A stretch of DNA of 64,000 nt from Mixophyes australis. Taxonomy: Eukaryota; Chordata; Amphibia; Anura; Limnodynastidae. How positions within the stretch are numbered: position 1 is the first letter of the stretch; each line of letters opens with the position of its first letter. Below, piece by piece: positions 24,457 through 36,366 of this stretch. The position numbers and the translations under genes were made by a program. Under the pieces are notes generated by a model that saw only the letters and a list, made by a program, of their open reading frames with translations, had not been told where the DNA came from and did not search any database. The stretch lies in NCBI GenBank assembly GCA_036250195.1, contig JAVHZZ010000003.1:333709875-333773874 (forward strand), in the 5' to 3' direction.

Positions 24457-24767
24457 CAGGGCCGGTGCTAGCCTCCATGGCACCCTAGGCATTTTTAAAA
24501 AATCGGCGCCCCAGCCCCCCCCCCCCGCAACAATCGGTGCCCTCCTCCCTCCTCACCCAGTCTTTCCTTACCTCACCACCGCCGCCACTCTGCTCCGTCT
24601 CCTCCCCTCCACTCACTGACACTAGTGAGTGGAGGGGAGGAGACGGAGCAGAGAGGCGGTGGTGGTGAGCAATAGCCTCTTCCCCCCTCCTCCGTGCATC
24701 TGAATGCTGTGCAGCGGCCGTGCCTGGCGCCCTAGGCAAGTGCCTAACCTTGCCTAATGGGAGCCTG
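24457..24767. mobile_element. Non-autonomous hAT-type element (CAGGGCCGGTGCTAG), perfect 8-bp duplication
   Basis: It begins CAGGGCCGGTGCTAGCC and ends GGGAGCCTG. The flanks gttacatt (24449-24456 and 24768-24775) are identical, giving the 8-bp duplication expected for hAT. The interior contains CACCCTAGGC near the left and GCGCCCTAGGCAAG near the right, plus a long hairpin at 24574-24668. A relative lies at 51995-52355. No coding capacity. Confidence 0.82.
24574..24668. repeat. Long internal hairpin in the hAT-type MITE
   Basis: CACCACCGCC on the left pairs with GGCGGTGGTG on the right. The block GCTCCGTCTCCTCCCCTCC is followed by its exact complement after CACTAGTG. The arms are about 45 bases with small mismatches near the CCGCC/GGCGG region. 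Confidence 0.85.
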
Positions 24768-25029
24768 GTTACATTCCACTTTATAGTGATGAACGGTTAT
24801 GTATTTTTCCATATAGCTACATGACTTTCAAATGATTCAATATTTCTTGTTTTACATCAAGTGTAAAATATACAAATGAAAAGGCAAAGCAGGGCGAGTC
24901 AGATGGTGGTGTGTGTGTCAGGGGAATAACAGATATACACAGTTTTTATTACCAGTCATAGCATAAATCACCTGAATATAAGAAAGAAAGGTAGCTAGTG
25001 GTCACTATTTCAGGCAGGTAAACAATGTG

Positions 25030-25233
25030 AGGCTGGGTACACACTACAGAACTTTTCAACCAATGTGTTATCCACGATTGTACCAACGACTGAAACAAAA
25101 AAACGATGGTCAGTTCTTTGGAACAAGCCTCCTCTCTGAAGCGTGCACACTAATGCAATATCGCATCAAATGATCAGTTATCGTATGATTGACCCAATAC
25201 TCGGCTGAAAACACTGTAGTGTGTGCTCAGCCT
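25030..25233. mobile_element. MITE with AGGCTGGGTACACACTAC terminal repeats
   Basis: The left end AGGCTGGGTACACACTACAG is an inverted match to the right end, which on the minus strand reads AGGCTGAGCACACACTACAG (18 of 20 identical). The interior is AT-rich with no coding frame. Flanking duplication is unclear. Confidence 0.7.
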
Positions 25234-25254
25234 AACAAATCAATGAGAAGGCAA

Positions 25255-25878
25255 GTCAGATACTTTACTGCATAGGGAGAGGAACCAGTAGCAGAAAGAA
25301 AGATGTAATAATGCCACTGAATAGGTCATTGGTACGGCCTCATCTAGAATACTGTGTCCAGTTCTGGAGGCCATATCTCCAGAGAGATATAATTACATTA
25401 GAGACTGTACAAAGAAAGACAACTAAAATGATGCATGGACTACAGCACAAAACTTACCCGGAGAGAGCAAAAAATTTCAATATGTATAGTTTGGAACAGA
25501 GAAGGAAAAGGGGGGACATGATAAACACTGTCAAATATATCAAGGGTTTTAACAAGGTACAGGAGGGAAACATTCTTCAAAGGAAGACAAATATTAGAAC
25601 ATCAGGACTTGCACAGAAACTGGAGGGAAGTAGGTTCAGAGCAAATTTGAGGAAAAATTACTTCACATCAAGTGTAGTGGATAAGTGGAATAGCCTCCCA
25701 TCAGATGTGGTAGAGGCTAATACAGTAGAGCAATTTAAACATGTTTGGGGTAGACATAAGGATATCCTTACAAAGGACTAAGGATCAAATAGGGTTTGAG
25801 ATTACCACACGTTAAAAAATGAGCAGACTAGGTGGGTCAAGTGATTCTTTTCTGCAATCAAATTCTATGTTTCTATGA
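25255..25878 (+). pseudogene. CR1-like LINE 3' end (ORF2 C-terminus and tail)
   Basis: A frame from 25311 to the stop at 25781 (156 codons) gives the C-terminal part of a CR1-type ORF2: VRPHLEYCVQFW, LETVQRKTTKMM, YSLEQRRKRGDMI, FRANLRKNYFTSSVVDKWNSLP. The 3' end is TTCTATGTTTCTATG, the short repeated tail typical of CR1. Everything upstream, including the polymerase core, is missing, so the copy is 5'-truncated. This is a different LINE lineage from the L2-like fragments in the window. Confidence 0.9.
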
Positions 25879-26894
25879 ATCACATGAAGTAGCTCAAGTA
25901 GAATTATGTGGTCTCTGAGAAGTAAACTGGACAATATTACTGTATAATCCATACCAACAATGATTTCATCTTAATAGCACGGAAGATGCTTGAAAGTTTG
26001 GTTGTGTTAAGCCAATCATGGATTCTGAAACAAACTAGTGAGTGTCCTACCTTATTAGATATACGAGCTAACCGGGGGGAGTGATGCTGATGTGGTATAT
26101 CTGAGCCCTATGGATTCACCACATATTGTTTCGTTATTTTTAAGAAAAGAAAATACAAAACAATTGATCATACACCCAGGGTGCACTCTCATTCAGACAG
26201 TGAGCAATCCTGTGACAATTTTTTCAGAGATTGAAGAATCTGAGCACAGGGCATCTAGCAGGAGCTAGTTGGGGATATATTACTTTTCTAATTAATACGA
26301 GTCCAGGTAAGACTAACTTTTAGTAGAAGATATTACAATCGGGACAGTGAACTTATAGACTTAAAACATCCTGCAGCAAGACGGGACTGCCGGTAACAGC
26401 CATAGTTCTGTGTAGGTAGCCACTGTGAGGTATTATTCTCTCAGAGACATGATAGCTGCCCTTTCAGTTCTTCTTCCTGTACTGTAAAACAGTTTTTTAT
26501 GGCACTGCCAGTTCAACGTGACCTTTAATTCATCACCACAAAAAAACTACATACACTACATTACATTCAAAACTCCTTAGGGCAGAGAATCCTTTGTCTG
26601 GACCTTGGCATGGTTTCATGGTCTGCTTCTCCAGTATTGCCCTGCATATTTGTACACTTTTAGAACGACATTAGTCTTCAAAAAGTAACTAGGTTTACTT
26701 ATAGTTCACCTGTGCTTTTATGGCTATATAAATTCTTTATAGATTAGAAACCAAACACAAATATATCCTCAAAAAACATTCATTTTGCTTCACTACAGAC
26801 CACAATATCAGTAGATTGGTTATAAGGTGATTTTAGAACTATATCATTAAAATTTAACCAAGCCCAATGCACTTACTTTTACGCATTCCTTTAT
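25879..26894. other. Intergenic stretch, no gene recognised
   Basis: No feature I can support. Confidence 0.4.
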
Positions 26895-27232
26895 AGGGCA
26901 GCACGGTGGCTAAGTGGTTAGCACTTCTGCCTCACAGCACAGGGGCCATGAGTTCAATTCCCGACCATGGCCTTATCTGTGTGGAGTTTGTATGTTCTCC
27001 CCGTGTTTGCGTGGGTTTCCTACGGGTGCTCCGGTTTCCTCCCACACTCCAAAAATATACTAGTAGGTTAATTGGCTGCTGACAAATTGACCCTAGTCTG
27101 TGTGTCTGTCTGTGTGTGTGTTAAGGAATCTAGACTGTAAGACCCAATGGGGCAGGGACTGATGTGAGTGAGTTCTCTGTACAGCGCTACGGAATTAGTG
27201 GAGCTATATAAATAAATGGTGATGATGATGAT
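26895..27232 (+). mobile_element. SINE, full length
   Basis: It starts GGGCAGCACGGTGGC with a box-A-like segment (TGGCTAAGTGG) and a box-B-like segment (AGTTCAATTCC). It continues through the V-SINE-type body (GTGGAGTTTGTATG to CCTCCCACACTCC), TTAATTGGCTGCT, a GT stretch, the LINE-like tail (GTACAGCGCTACGG, GAGCTATATAAATAAATGG) and (GAT)n. It is one of the best-preserved copies in the window. Confidence 0.92.
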
Positions 27233-29586
27233 ACAACCCAACCTGTTTAGAGTTGCATGTAAGTGCATTTGTGTGACAAAGGTCATTATAAATGAATGCA
27301 CTGCCTATGTGCACAACTTGCATCTGCATTTAGAGTTACAAGTATTTTGCACTTGCTGCCCTTTGCGCTTACCCAGGCTGATCAGGGGCATTTGCAAGCA
27401 AGTGCAGTAAGGGTATGCAAGTAAGTTAAGCACCACTACTTTTAGATTAATCTCATTTTCAGTTACACAGATCTTGAAATTTATTATCTACAAGTTATAC
27501 ATTTTGCACTTACATAAACCAGCTACAAGTCTTGGTGTGGATAACGATGACCGACACAGCTTTGCTCCTATGCGCTAGATTTAAGGTTGCACATATCACA
27601 TCATGAAACATTGGAGTGTTACAGAGAACATTCAAGGACGACCACAGATAATTCATAGAGCACAATTTTAACTGTTACTAAGATAGAGCTTCTTTCTCTT
27701 TCATTACTTTAAGATGGACAATAAGGGGGGAGGGGGGGCGGCAGCCACCTACATCTTCCTAGGTAAAATAGACTGACTTGTAATCAGGTATCAGAAATGC
27801 TCTACATAAATTATTAGATTCAAACACAGGGGACTGTGCAGAAAACACAGCAAATCTGAGAATTAATAAATCAAAGCTCTTTAAAGGTAATCTGTCACCT
27901 ACACAGGACAACATATGAAATATAAACTATAAAACAACATATATTATGTACGTTATACAAATGTATAATTTATTCTTAATTTCTTCTTTTTGCATATCAG
28001 CATGTAGTGTAGTCATCTTCTGGGTAGTTATAAATATTCATTGGTAATGAGGGTGTGAACATCCCACATACTGGCAGGACACACGCTCACTGTACTCCTG
28101 AGTAACGTTCTATGACATCAAACCGTGGGATTCCAGCTTTCACAATATTGGCTCTAAATGATCACATGAGATTAGTGTCACAGCAAAGCAACAGCTAACT
28201 TCAAGAACAGTATGTGATAAACTGTACACTGCAGTTACGTTTTTTAATCTGGCAGCATTATTAATATTCAATATTTAAGAATGCTATGGGGAAAATATCA
28301 GGCTTTCTCCTATACTGACTCTGCAGTCCTTTGCCCCAGGCGAGGATGTCTAGCCTGACTGCTCTTTTAAACCCTTCCAAAAGGTGCAAGTGGCATTCAG
28401 CCTATCCTTAGGCTGGAGGACCAAAAGACCCAAAATGTGCCTAATAGATTGAGTCCGCCCTCACTCTCCACCCATAACACCAGGAACCCTTTACCAGTTT
28501 TTACCAAAGGCCAAAAGCCCTTGGCGAGCCGTTTAAACACAGACAAAAAAATTTCCTGGGGTTTTAAAATATGTAGGTAAGAAACCTTGGACAAACATAC
28601 CTGGCCAAAAACACAATTCCAATGTTTTTGTCACAGTATGTAAAACTACATTTGTTTATTGTTTTCAATATGTTAATATATTGTGGAAATAACTGACCCA
28701 GCAACGCTAATACAGCTTCAAACAAATGAGTCAAACTTCTGCTTAGATTTGTGTAAGAAAACCAAATCAATTACACACACCTCAACCACAAAACTAATTG
28801 TACTGAAAGTTTCTGACTATGACGAAGCACAAGAAAACGCATGTACCATTTTTCTCTAGACAAAGACCAAATGTATGTAAGATCTTCAAATAACCTGGGT
28901 AATAAACGAGGACTGATGTAATGATTTTTTTCTGTCCATGGCGCAGCTCTGTAATCAATGTCCATTTGCAATTTCATTATGAAATAATACATTTGGGTAC
29001 ATTAATTGATTATTCTGGTATAGCAGTAATAAAGCAAATGTGTTCTACCTAGCCATATTAATGCTGGGGCGTGATTGATGTAAATAAGACCGCTTGTCAG
29101 GGCTCGGGGGCAAGTATTGATTTACAGATATGAATGTACTGAAAAAGGAAAAACCCGTCTGCCATCTCTGCCGTGCACAGGAAACCTTGTTCATCGTATT
29201 GGTATTTAAGAAAAATTATGTATGTTTAAATTGAGTGTAATGTACTCTGTCAGTTATAATAGATCACTTACACTTTCCAAAGCATTTACAAAAACCCTCC
29301 AAGCAAATATGTCACTGCAACAGAAAGCAGTACATGGAGAAAATGAAATAAAACTACAAAATTAGCACTTTTTTTTTTTTCCTTAAAAGTTTCAGTAGAA
29401 GATACACATCAAAATACACTTCAAAATTGCCTGTAAACCTGTAATTACACAGGACTGGATATATTTTATAACTGGAAAGTGTTTCTTTTTCATGAAGGAT
29501 TTTATTTTTAAAGTCCTGCAACGAAACATGGTGGTGTCAATAGAGGGCTGTTGTAATTACTAGGGGACTGATCTAAAGTATAGGAG
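27233..29586. other. Intergenic stretch, no gene recognised
   Basis: Mostly AT-rich. 27240-27460 has a GTGCATTTG/CAAGTGCA-rich texture suggestive of an old MITE, but no ends were identified. Confidence 0.4.
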
Positions 29587-29969
29587 CAGGGCCAGATTAA
29601 GGGAATGGAGGCCCCTGGGCTAAAGGGGCCTCCATTCCCCCGTGAGGTCCCCAATGTGAGCCGCCCGCTGCCCCCCCCCCCCCCCCCCCAAGCGCTTACC
29701 TGTCAGTGCAGTCCTACTTCCGCGGCACGCTGTAAGCTTCTTACTGAGATCTCCCGAGATTTCACAAACTCTTGCGAGATCTCCTCAGTAAGCAGATTAC
29801 TGAGCGGCGCCGGGGACGGATGACTGCACTGACAGTGCTCAGCAGCATTGATCGGGCCGGGGGCGCCCCCGGACCGATCAATAATGCTGCTGAGGACTTT
29901 GAAGGGCCCCCTGGATGCCCGAGGCCCCTGGGCTATAGCCCAGTTAGACCTCGGGTTAATCCGGCCCTG
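29587..29969. mobile_element. Non-autonomous hAT-type MITE (CAGGGCC..TTAA), copy 1
   Basis: It starts CAGGGCCAGATTAAGGG and ends TTAATCCGGCCCTG. The flanks tataggag and tatacgag agree at 7 of 8 bases. Inside are GC-rich foldbacks: GGAGGCCCCTGGG, and a GAGATCTCC-type hairpin around 29744-29790. The copy at 62549-62934 is the same family in the opposite orientation. A C run of about 18 bases lies at 29672-29690. Confidence 0.88.
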
Positions 29970-30663
29970 TATACGAGATATATAAAAAATAAAAAGTCGA
30001 ATAAATATGTACTAAATCTAAAGGCTTTTCCCCGTTACACTTCTTTTTCTCTACTTCCGTATTATACAGCAACACTTTAAAGATAATTTCTGTTCCATTT
30101 TCAGTAACACTTATAACGGTTTCTACTTTTCTAACAGAACAAACTCCCCTAACATAGACTGGGCACAGAGTATTCTCCAGTACTATGGAAGTAACATGAA
30201 AAAGCACTAATTAAAACTTTTTGTTTTGATGCATGTAAGAAGTCTGACAGTAGGATTCATCCCACTATAACCGACACATTTGCATACTTGCTGAACCACT
30301 AATTATGATTTATTGCATATCTTAAAGCAATTAATTCAACTTCAATACAAACGTTAAAAGTGGAGCCTGTGAATGTTGTGATTATTTTTCAACTACAACA
30401 TGTTGTGTTGCATAAAATAGAAAAGGAGTCTCCAAAACTGCCGTCTTGTTTTAAGTGAAGGGAGAAGAAACAGACCTGTTAAATGTTGGTTGGCCAAAAA
30501 CATGTCACATTCATGTAAACAAATGACCCTCTCCTTTGATTACAGACATACAGCTATTACATAGCTGCCAACATTTCAATATAGGGACAGTTTGCTGCTG
30601 GTCTCAAAGATTTGGGCTTCAGGTTATAAGGGTAACTGAAACATGCATGTGTAATGGGGAAGC
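29970..30663. other. Intergenic stretch, no gene recognised
   Basis: No feature I can support. Confidence 0.4.
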
Positions 30664-31268
30664 TATCATCATCACCACCATTTATTTATATAGCGCCACT
30701 AATTCCACAGCTCTGTACAGAGAACTCACTCACATCAGTCCCCGTCCCATTGGAGCTTAAACTCTAAATTCCCTAACACACACACACAGACACACAGACA
30801 TACAGATTAGGGTAAATATTGTTAGAAGCCATTTAACCTAGTAGTATGTTTTTGGAGTGCACAGTGGCCTAGTGGTTAGCACTTCTGCCTCACAGCACTG
30901 GGGTCATGAGTTTGATTCCCGACCATGGCCTTATCTGTGTGGAGTTTGTATGTTCTCCCTGTGTTTGCGTGGGTTTCCTCCGGGTGCTCCGGTTTCCTCC
31001 CACACTCCAAAAACATACTGGTAGGTTAATTGGCTGCTATCAAAATTGACCTTAGTCTCTCCCTCTGTGTTTCCCTCTGTCTGTCTGTGTCTGTGTGTGA
31101 GTCTGTGTCTATATTAGGGAATTTAGACTGTAAGCATCAATGGGGCAGGGACTGATGTGAATGAGTTCTCTGTACAGCGCTGCGGAATTAGTGGCGCTAT
31201 ATAAATACATGATGATGATGACGATGATGGAGTATGGGAGGAAACCCACGCAAACACGGGGAGACATG
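30664..31268 (-). mobile_element. SINE (minus strand) split by a younger SINE
   Basis: The antisense SINE runs 30664-30858 (tail, CA stretch, TTGGAGT) and resumes at 31234-31268 (ATGGGAGGAAACCCACGC and on to CACGGGGAGA). The interrupting SINE is 30859-31227. About 20 bp of the body near the break (the CGGAGCACCCGG part) is missing, probably lost between two short GGAGGAAAC repeats. Confidence 0.85.
30859..31227 (+). mobile_element. SINE inserted into an antisense SINE
   Basis: A near-complete copy from GCACAGTGGCCTAGTGG to ATACATGATGATGATG. The host SINE sequence tggagt is present on both sides (30853-30858 and 31228-31233) as the target duplication. Box-A-like TGGCCTAGTGG and a box-B-like AGTTTGATTCC are present. 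Confidence 0.88.
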
Positions 31269-31825
31269 TATTAAAATAACTTGGAGAAGCATTAAATGGA
31301 GTTGTATAACAATGTCTGTACCCTATTGAATTAGAGTCCAAATAAATTGGAGGCCAAATGACCCCTGGTGTCTATGACTGGGGCCCAAATAATACGTACT
31401 CTTGCTGTTAGGCAGGTGAACATAAACGCATTACACTCAATGCAGTCCAAATGGACTCCAATTTCCATCATGAAAAATTCACTTAACATGATTATAGGCT
31501 TTGGTTGAAGTGGAAATTTATAAGTGGCGGTTGAAGTGAATGGGTTTTGATAGTTTTACACTGTATACCAGCTCACTTTGACCACTGGATATAGTTTATT
31601 ATTTTTGTTTTGAAATACACCTATTTTATAAATATTAACTTTAAAGCACAGATCATAAAATGAGGTTGTGAGAAGAGTATTTTAAATACACAATAAAAGA
31701 CTGTAATTTAAAATTGGCAATACTGAAAAAAATTGTTACATTTCTAGGGACAAAACTTTAAAACACGGAAATGTCTATGGCAATTAGAAATAATTGGCTT
31801 CTATGCCATATGGCAGTAGTGCTTT

Positions 31826-31876
31826 TAAGCGCTACAGAATATGTTGGCGCTATAAAAATAAATGATGTTGATGATG
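31826..31876 (+). repeat. L2-like LINE/SINE tail remnant
   Basis: TTTTAAGCGCTACAGAATATG, GGCGCTATAAAAATAAATG and GATGTTGATGATG match the shared 3' tail of the LINE and SINE families in this window. Only the last 50 bases or so are present. Confidence 0.6.
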
Positions 31877-32399
31877 CTTTTATTTTTTATTTTATTAATT
31901 AACCTGGAAACTCATGTCAGATGCCATTGTTATAGGCCAATTCCACCCAAATTTAAAAATTTAATTTTGGGTGGAAGAATAAATAAAATACAAAATCTTA
32001 GTTTCTTGTACTGTGGCTGGTCCCCGATGCTTCAGCACAAGAGGTGCTCTCTCCTACTACCACTTGTCTGATACAAATAGGTAGTAGTGTAGACAACACA
32101 TCTTCTCTGTAAACTTCCCATTCAAGAAAATGGGAAATTCATGGTGGAAGTTATTGTACAGCCCTGATGTTAAGTTTGAAAAAGCACTTGTCCAATCAAG
32201 AGAAAGGATCATCTGTTCTGTATCATTATAAGCACTGGGGGAAACACCTAACAAGGGTAATGACAGAAACATTTGTGTCTTTTGTCTTGTTAGGTCTCAT
32301 TTTATCACACTTAATTTTAACCAAGAAAAGGTTTTATTTTGGGAGGATTAGCCATCAACTCTGTCACAACATATTCCCTTTCTGACTCCATTAACGTGT

Positions 32400-32523
32400 A
32401 AATATATATATACACACATATCTATATATATACACACATATCTATATATATCTATATCTATCTATATCTATATCTATATCTATATCTATATATATACATA
32501 CACACACACATACATACACACAA
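32400..32523. repeat. Compound TA/TATC/CA microsatellite
   Basis: Alternating TATATA, TATCTA and ACACAC runs, with a partial internal duplication of ATATACACACATATCTATA. Confidence 0.9.
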
Positions 32524-34999
32524 TATTATGCACATATATGCAGAGAGGGATTCTGTAGTTTTACTGAGGCATATCAGTGCCAAAAAGGTAAACAGTATTC
32601 AAGCTGTTAGTGTTAGTTTCAGATAAATAACTGAAACGGTTTATATTACAGATTGTTTTATGGAAGTGCAGAACAACGACTATATATTATATGGGTAGCA
32701 CAGACCATTTTCAATATACACTCACGCTATGCAGTTTATACTGTTACTAGTCTTACTATTCTTTGTCTTAAGCAATCTCCAAATTTAGTCAACTGACATA
32801 TTTAAACATACGGACTGAACTGTATACCTGGAAAAAATTTCAACAACTTTGACTGATGTTGATACTTAAACACTGAAGCCTTACTAAGGGTAGACCATAA
32901 TCAAGCAGCAAAACTGTCCGTAACACTGTAGAGATCCAAGAGGCCGGTTATAAAAAGAAACTTTATGTTGGTGTCTGGCTATAGTCTCAAGCAGTTATAG
33001 CGCCGATTAGCACGCTTCAAAAATATTTAATAACAGCTTCTAGCCAGAGGAGCATACAACGCTTTGCTCTGTTACCCTTCAGGATGCAAGAATCAAATTT
33101 CTAATGTCTACAAAGAACCCTCACAGTCCTGTATAGCTGAGCTTCGTTCTAGTGACAATTATATTCCCCCTTCAAAGTTGCTTGCACACACTTCCTCATT
33201 TTCCTAGTAAATCTCATGGATCTAAATTTACACAATGCAAATTTAACAGATACAGTTACGGACTCATTATAATTCCTACTAAATGAGCTCAAATGAATAT
33301 ATTTACTCAAAATATTTTAGACAAATGATCATTTAAAATTCATGTACTTTGTAAGAACCATGTAAACCAGTACGATTGGTTGTAGCTAATGCTACACAGA
33401 AGATAAGTGTAACACAAATATTTATACTGCAGTTTATAGTGTTGAGAAAAGCTAGCTACCAAATGTTTCAGTCATGAAACAAGTCCCTTATGTTCTAGAA
33501 TGTCAGAGTAAAGGGTTCTACTTGAGTCTGAACAATGGCTTCAGGCAGGCATGCATGACAGTATGCCTTTAGGCTGTTAATTAAACGGAAATCACAAGCA
33601 GAATCCACCTTAACTATGTGATTAATTTGTTCCATCAAGTGGACCAAGATTCATTCAATATAGAATGCTCACTGCTAAGATTGCTTAAAGCCAGTAAACT
33701 ATTACACTTGTTGCTAACAATAGAAAAAAAAAAAAAACTAAAATATTATAACGGGCAACTATGATTTCCCAACAAAATTGCCAGCTACACACAGACAAGG
33801 ATGTGCGGGCTACCGGGCCCAGACATGCTAGCCGTACATTCAGGTATTTGCCAGAATGGCCCCCCTTCTTGCAATGTATATTAAGTGGGCTGGCTGGTCT
33901 GGCCCTTAAACTTTAATAGAATTAGACGTTGAACAGCAACATTGAACACTAATGGTTCACAATTTTTTTTTAATGGGTATAAAATTTTACTAATAAAACC
34001 CTGCCAATAAATCCTTATCTTGCTTTAAAGACGTAAGAAAGAATCAAGCAGCTCTTTCCCGCAGAGGGAGGATGCAGACCACGTGGTGCAGACCCTCCTT
34101 ATAACTATAATATTGTTATATTTTTCAGAACAAAAAAAAAAAGAACCTGATTGGATGTGAGTATGGAGGTTCCACATGCAATAACATATGTAGACTGCTA
34201 TTGTACATATACCTAGGATGCTTTGAATCCCAGTCTGGCCTTGCTGACTGTAACACAGCATTAATAGAAGGTACAAGTTTGTGCCTACTACTAGGCGGGC
34301 AAATAACTGGTCATCATAAGATTTATGGTAGCCCTTTACGATATGCTATCATAGGCTGCAGTCCAGACTAAACCAGGCACCACAAACATTGTTAGAGCAA
34401 CTTGCATTTTAATTATATTCTTTAAAAATATTAAACAATAATATTTACAAGTCTCAGTGTAAATTAATTTGTAATGTTAGAGACACGAGAAACAAGTATA
34501 TTCCTTGATGAAATGTACACACTGTCAAATATTCAGTGTCATCTACCCTCAGAACTGGTGTGAAAGTGCAGACAGTCTTCTGGATGATGTAGAGCAACAG
34601 TAATTAACGTAGTGAATTTTATCAAACAATAAGTAAAATAAATAAACCAATTTAGAAAAAATGTTTTAGCATATGCCGTAGAATGTTCTGTAGTCACCAT
34701 TGCCCAATGTCACTTAGCCCCAAAATGCAACAATAAAAAGTTTCAGAATGTAGACCGGATCTGAGAGGAGATGAAAGAGATGATCCACTTTTATAGCAAA
34801 TATAGACATCGCTGTTACCAGAAACCGTGAGCTGCAGCTCATGGTCTTGAATGAGTACACTGGTAGTGCATGGTAGTGTACTTGACTTTTCACTGCATTG
34901 CAGCAGTGAAAATGAATAGACTGTGGTGCTATCTGGTCATATCAGGTAATAGGGAGGTTCCCTGGAGAGACTTTGTATGTGGAGGGGATAGGTTATTTT

Positions 35000-35118
35000 C
35001 AGGGGTGGACCTATACTTTATGAGTAAGCGAGAGGGGGGGTCAGCTGCCAAACCACTCCCACGCTGGACCACGTCCTGACTCACCCCACTCACCCCGGCC
35101 GACTCCCAACTCTTCAGG
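35000..35118. mobile_element. Possible 5' fragment of the CAGGGGCGGATCTAG hAT-type family
   Basis: CAGGGGTGGACCTATACTTT resembles the left end of 39817-40126 (CAGGGGCGGATCTAGACTTT, 16 of 20 identical). GC-rich sequence follows. No right terminus with the CCGCCACTG end is found. Confidence 0.4.
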
Positions 35119-35244
35119 TACAACGGAAGAGCATTAAAGTTTTTTTTACTGGTTTAAATACACTATATTGACAAAAGTATTCGAATGCTTGATCATTACA
35201 CCATCAAGGACTGTAATGACATTGTATTCAAATATGTATATATT

Positions 35245-36238
35245 AATATGGAATTGCTCTCCCTTTTGCAGCGATAACAGCTTCCACTCTTCTTGGAAGG
35301 CTTTCCACAATATGTTGGAGTGTTTCTGTGGAAATTTGTGCCCATTCATTATGTAGAGCATTTATGAGGTCAGGCACTGATGTTGGACGAGAAGGCCTGA
35401 TCTACTTTCTAGTTCATCCCAAAGGTGTTCGATGGGGTTGAAGTCAGGGCTCTGCGGCTAGTCAAGTTCTTCCACACCGAATTCAAACCATGTCTTTGTA
35501 GTCCTTGCTTTATGCACTGGGGCACAGTCATGTTGGAATTGAAAAGGGCCTTCCCCAAACTGTTGCCACAAAGTTAGAAGCATAGCATCGCCTAAAATGA
35601 CTTGGTATACTAAAGCATTAAGATTGCCCTTAACTAGAAATAAGGGGCCTAGCCCAAACTCTGAAAAACAGCCCCATACCATTATCACTTCGTCCCCAAA
35701 CTTCACAGTTGGAATAATATAGCCAGACAGGTAACGATCTCCCAGCATCCGCCAAACCCAGACTCACCCATCTGACTACCAAATAGAGAAGCGTGATTCG
35801 TCACTCCACAGAACACGTTTCCAGTGCTCCACAATCCAGTGTCAGTGTGCTTTACACCACTCAATCTGACGTTTGGCATTTGTCTTGGTTATGTGATTCT
35901 TGCATACAGCTTGCTGGCCATGGAAACCCATTCCATTAAGCTCCTGACACACAGTTTTTGCACTTACATTAATGCTAGTGGAAGTTCGGAACACTTCAGT
36001 TATGAAATCAGCAGACTTTTTTGCACCATGCGCCTTAACAGTCATTGTTTCCGCTCTGCAATTTTACACGGTCTGAGTTGCTGTTGTACCTAAACGCTTC
36101 CCCTTTCTAATAAAGTCACTTACAGTTGACCGTGGAATATCCAGCAGGGATGAAATTTCATGAACCGTCTTATTGCAAAGGTGGCATCCTATCACAATAC
36201 CACGCTTGAAGTCACTGAGCTCTTCAGAACGACCCATT
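35245..36238 (-). pseudogene. Tc1-like transposase pseudogene
   Basis: Reading from ATG at 36238: MGRSEELSDFKRG and LLDIPRSTVSDF (helix-turn-helix DNA-binding region), then an in-frame stop near 36070. The next open piece contains SAKTVCQELNGMGFHG. The catalytic DDE region follows, with [13 protein letters not shown] and [12 protein letters not shown], then a second stop where a Trp is usual (near 35460). After it come SPDFNPIEHLWDELE and the C-terminal INALHNEW. All main blocks of a Tc1 transposase are recognisable in order, but at least two stop codons and probable small indels make it inactive. Confidence 0.85.
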
Positions 36239-36366
36239 TTGTATCACAAATGTTTGTAAATGCAAACTGCATCGCTAGGTGCTTGATTTTATACACCTGT
36301 GGCAACTGGTCTGATTGAAACAGCTCAATAAGTAACAGGTGTGGCCAAATATTTTTATCCATATAG

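Larger units (their letters stand above)
31269..34999. other. Intergenic stretch with microsatellite and a LINE tail remnant
   Basis: Apart from the L2-like tail remnant at 31826-31876 and the compound repeat at 32400-32523, I see nothing I can name. Confidence 0.4.
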
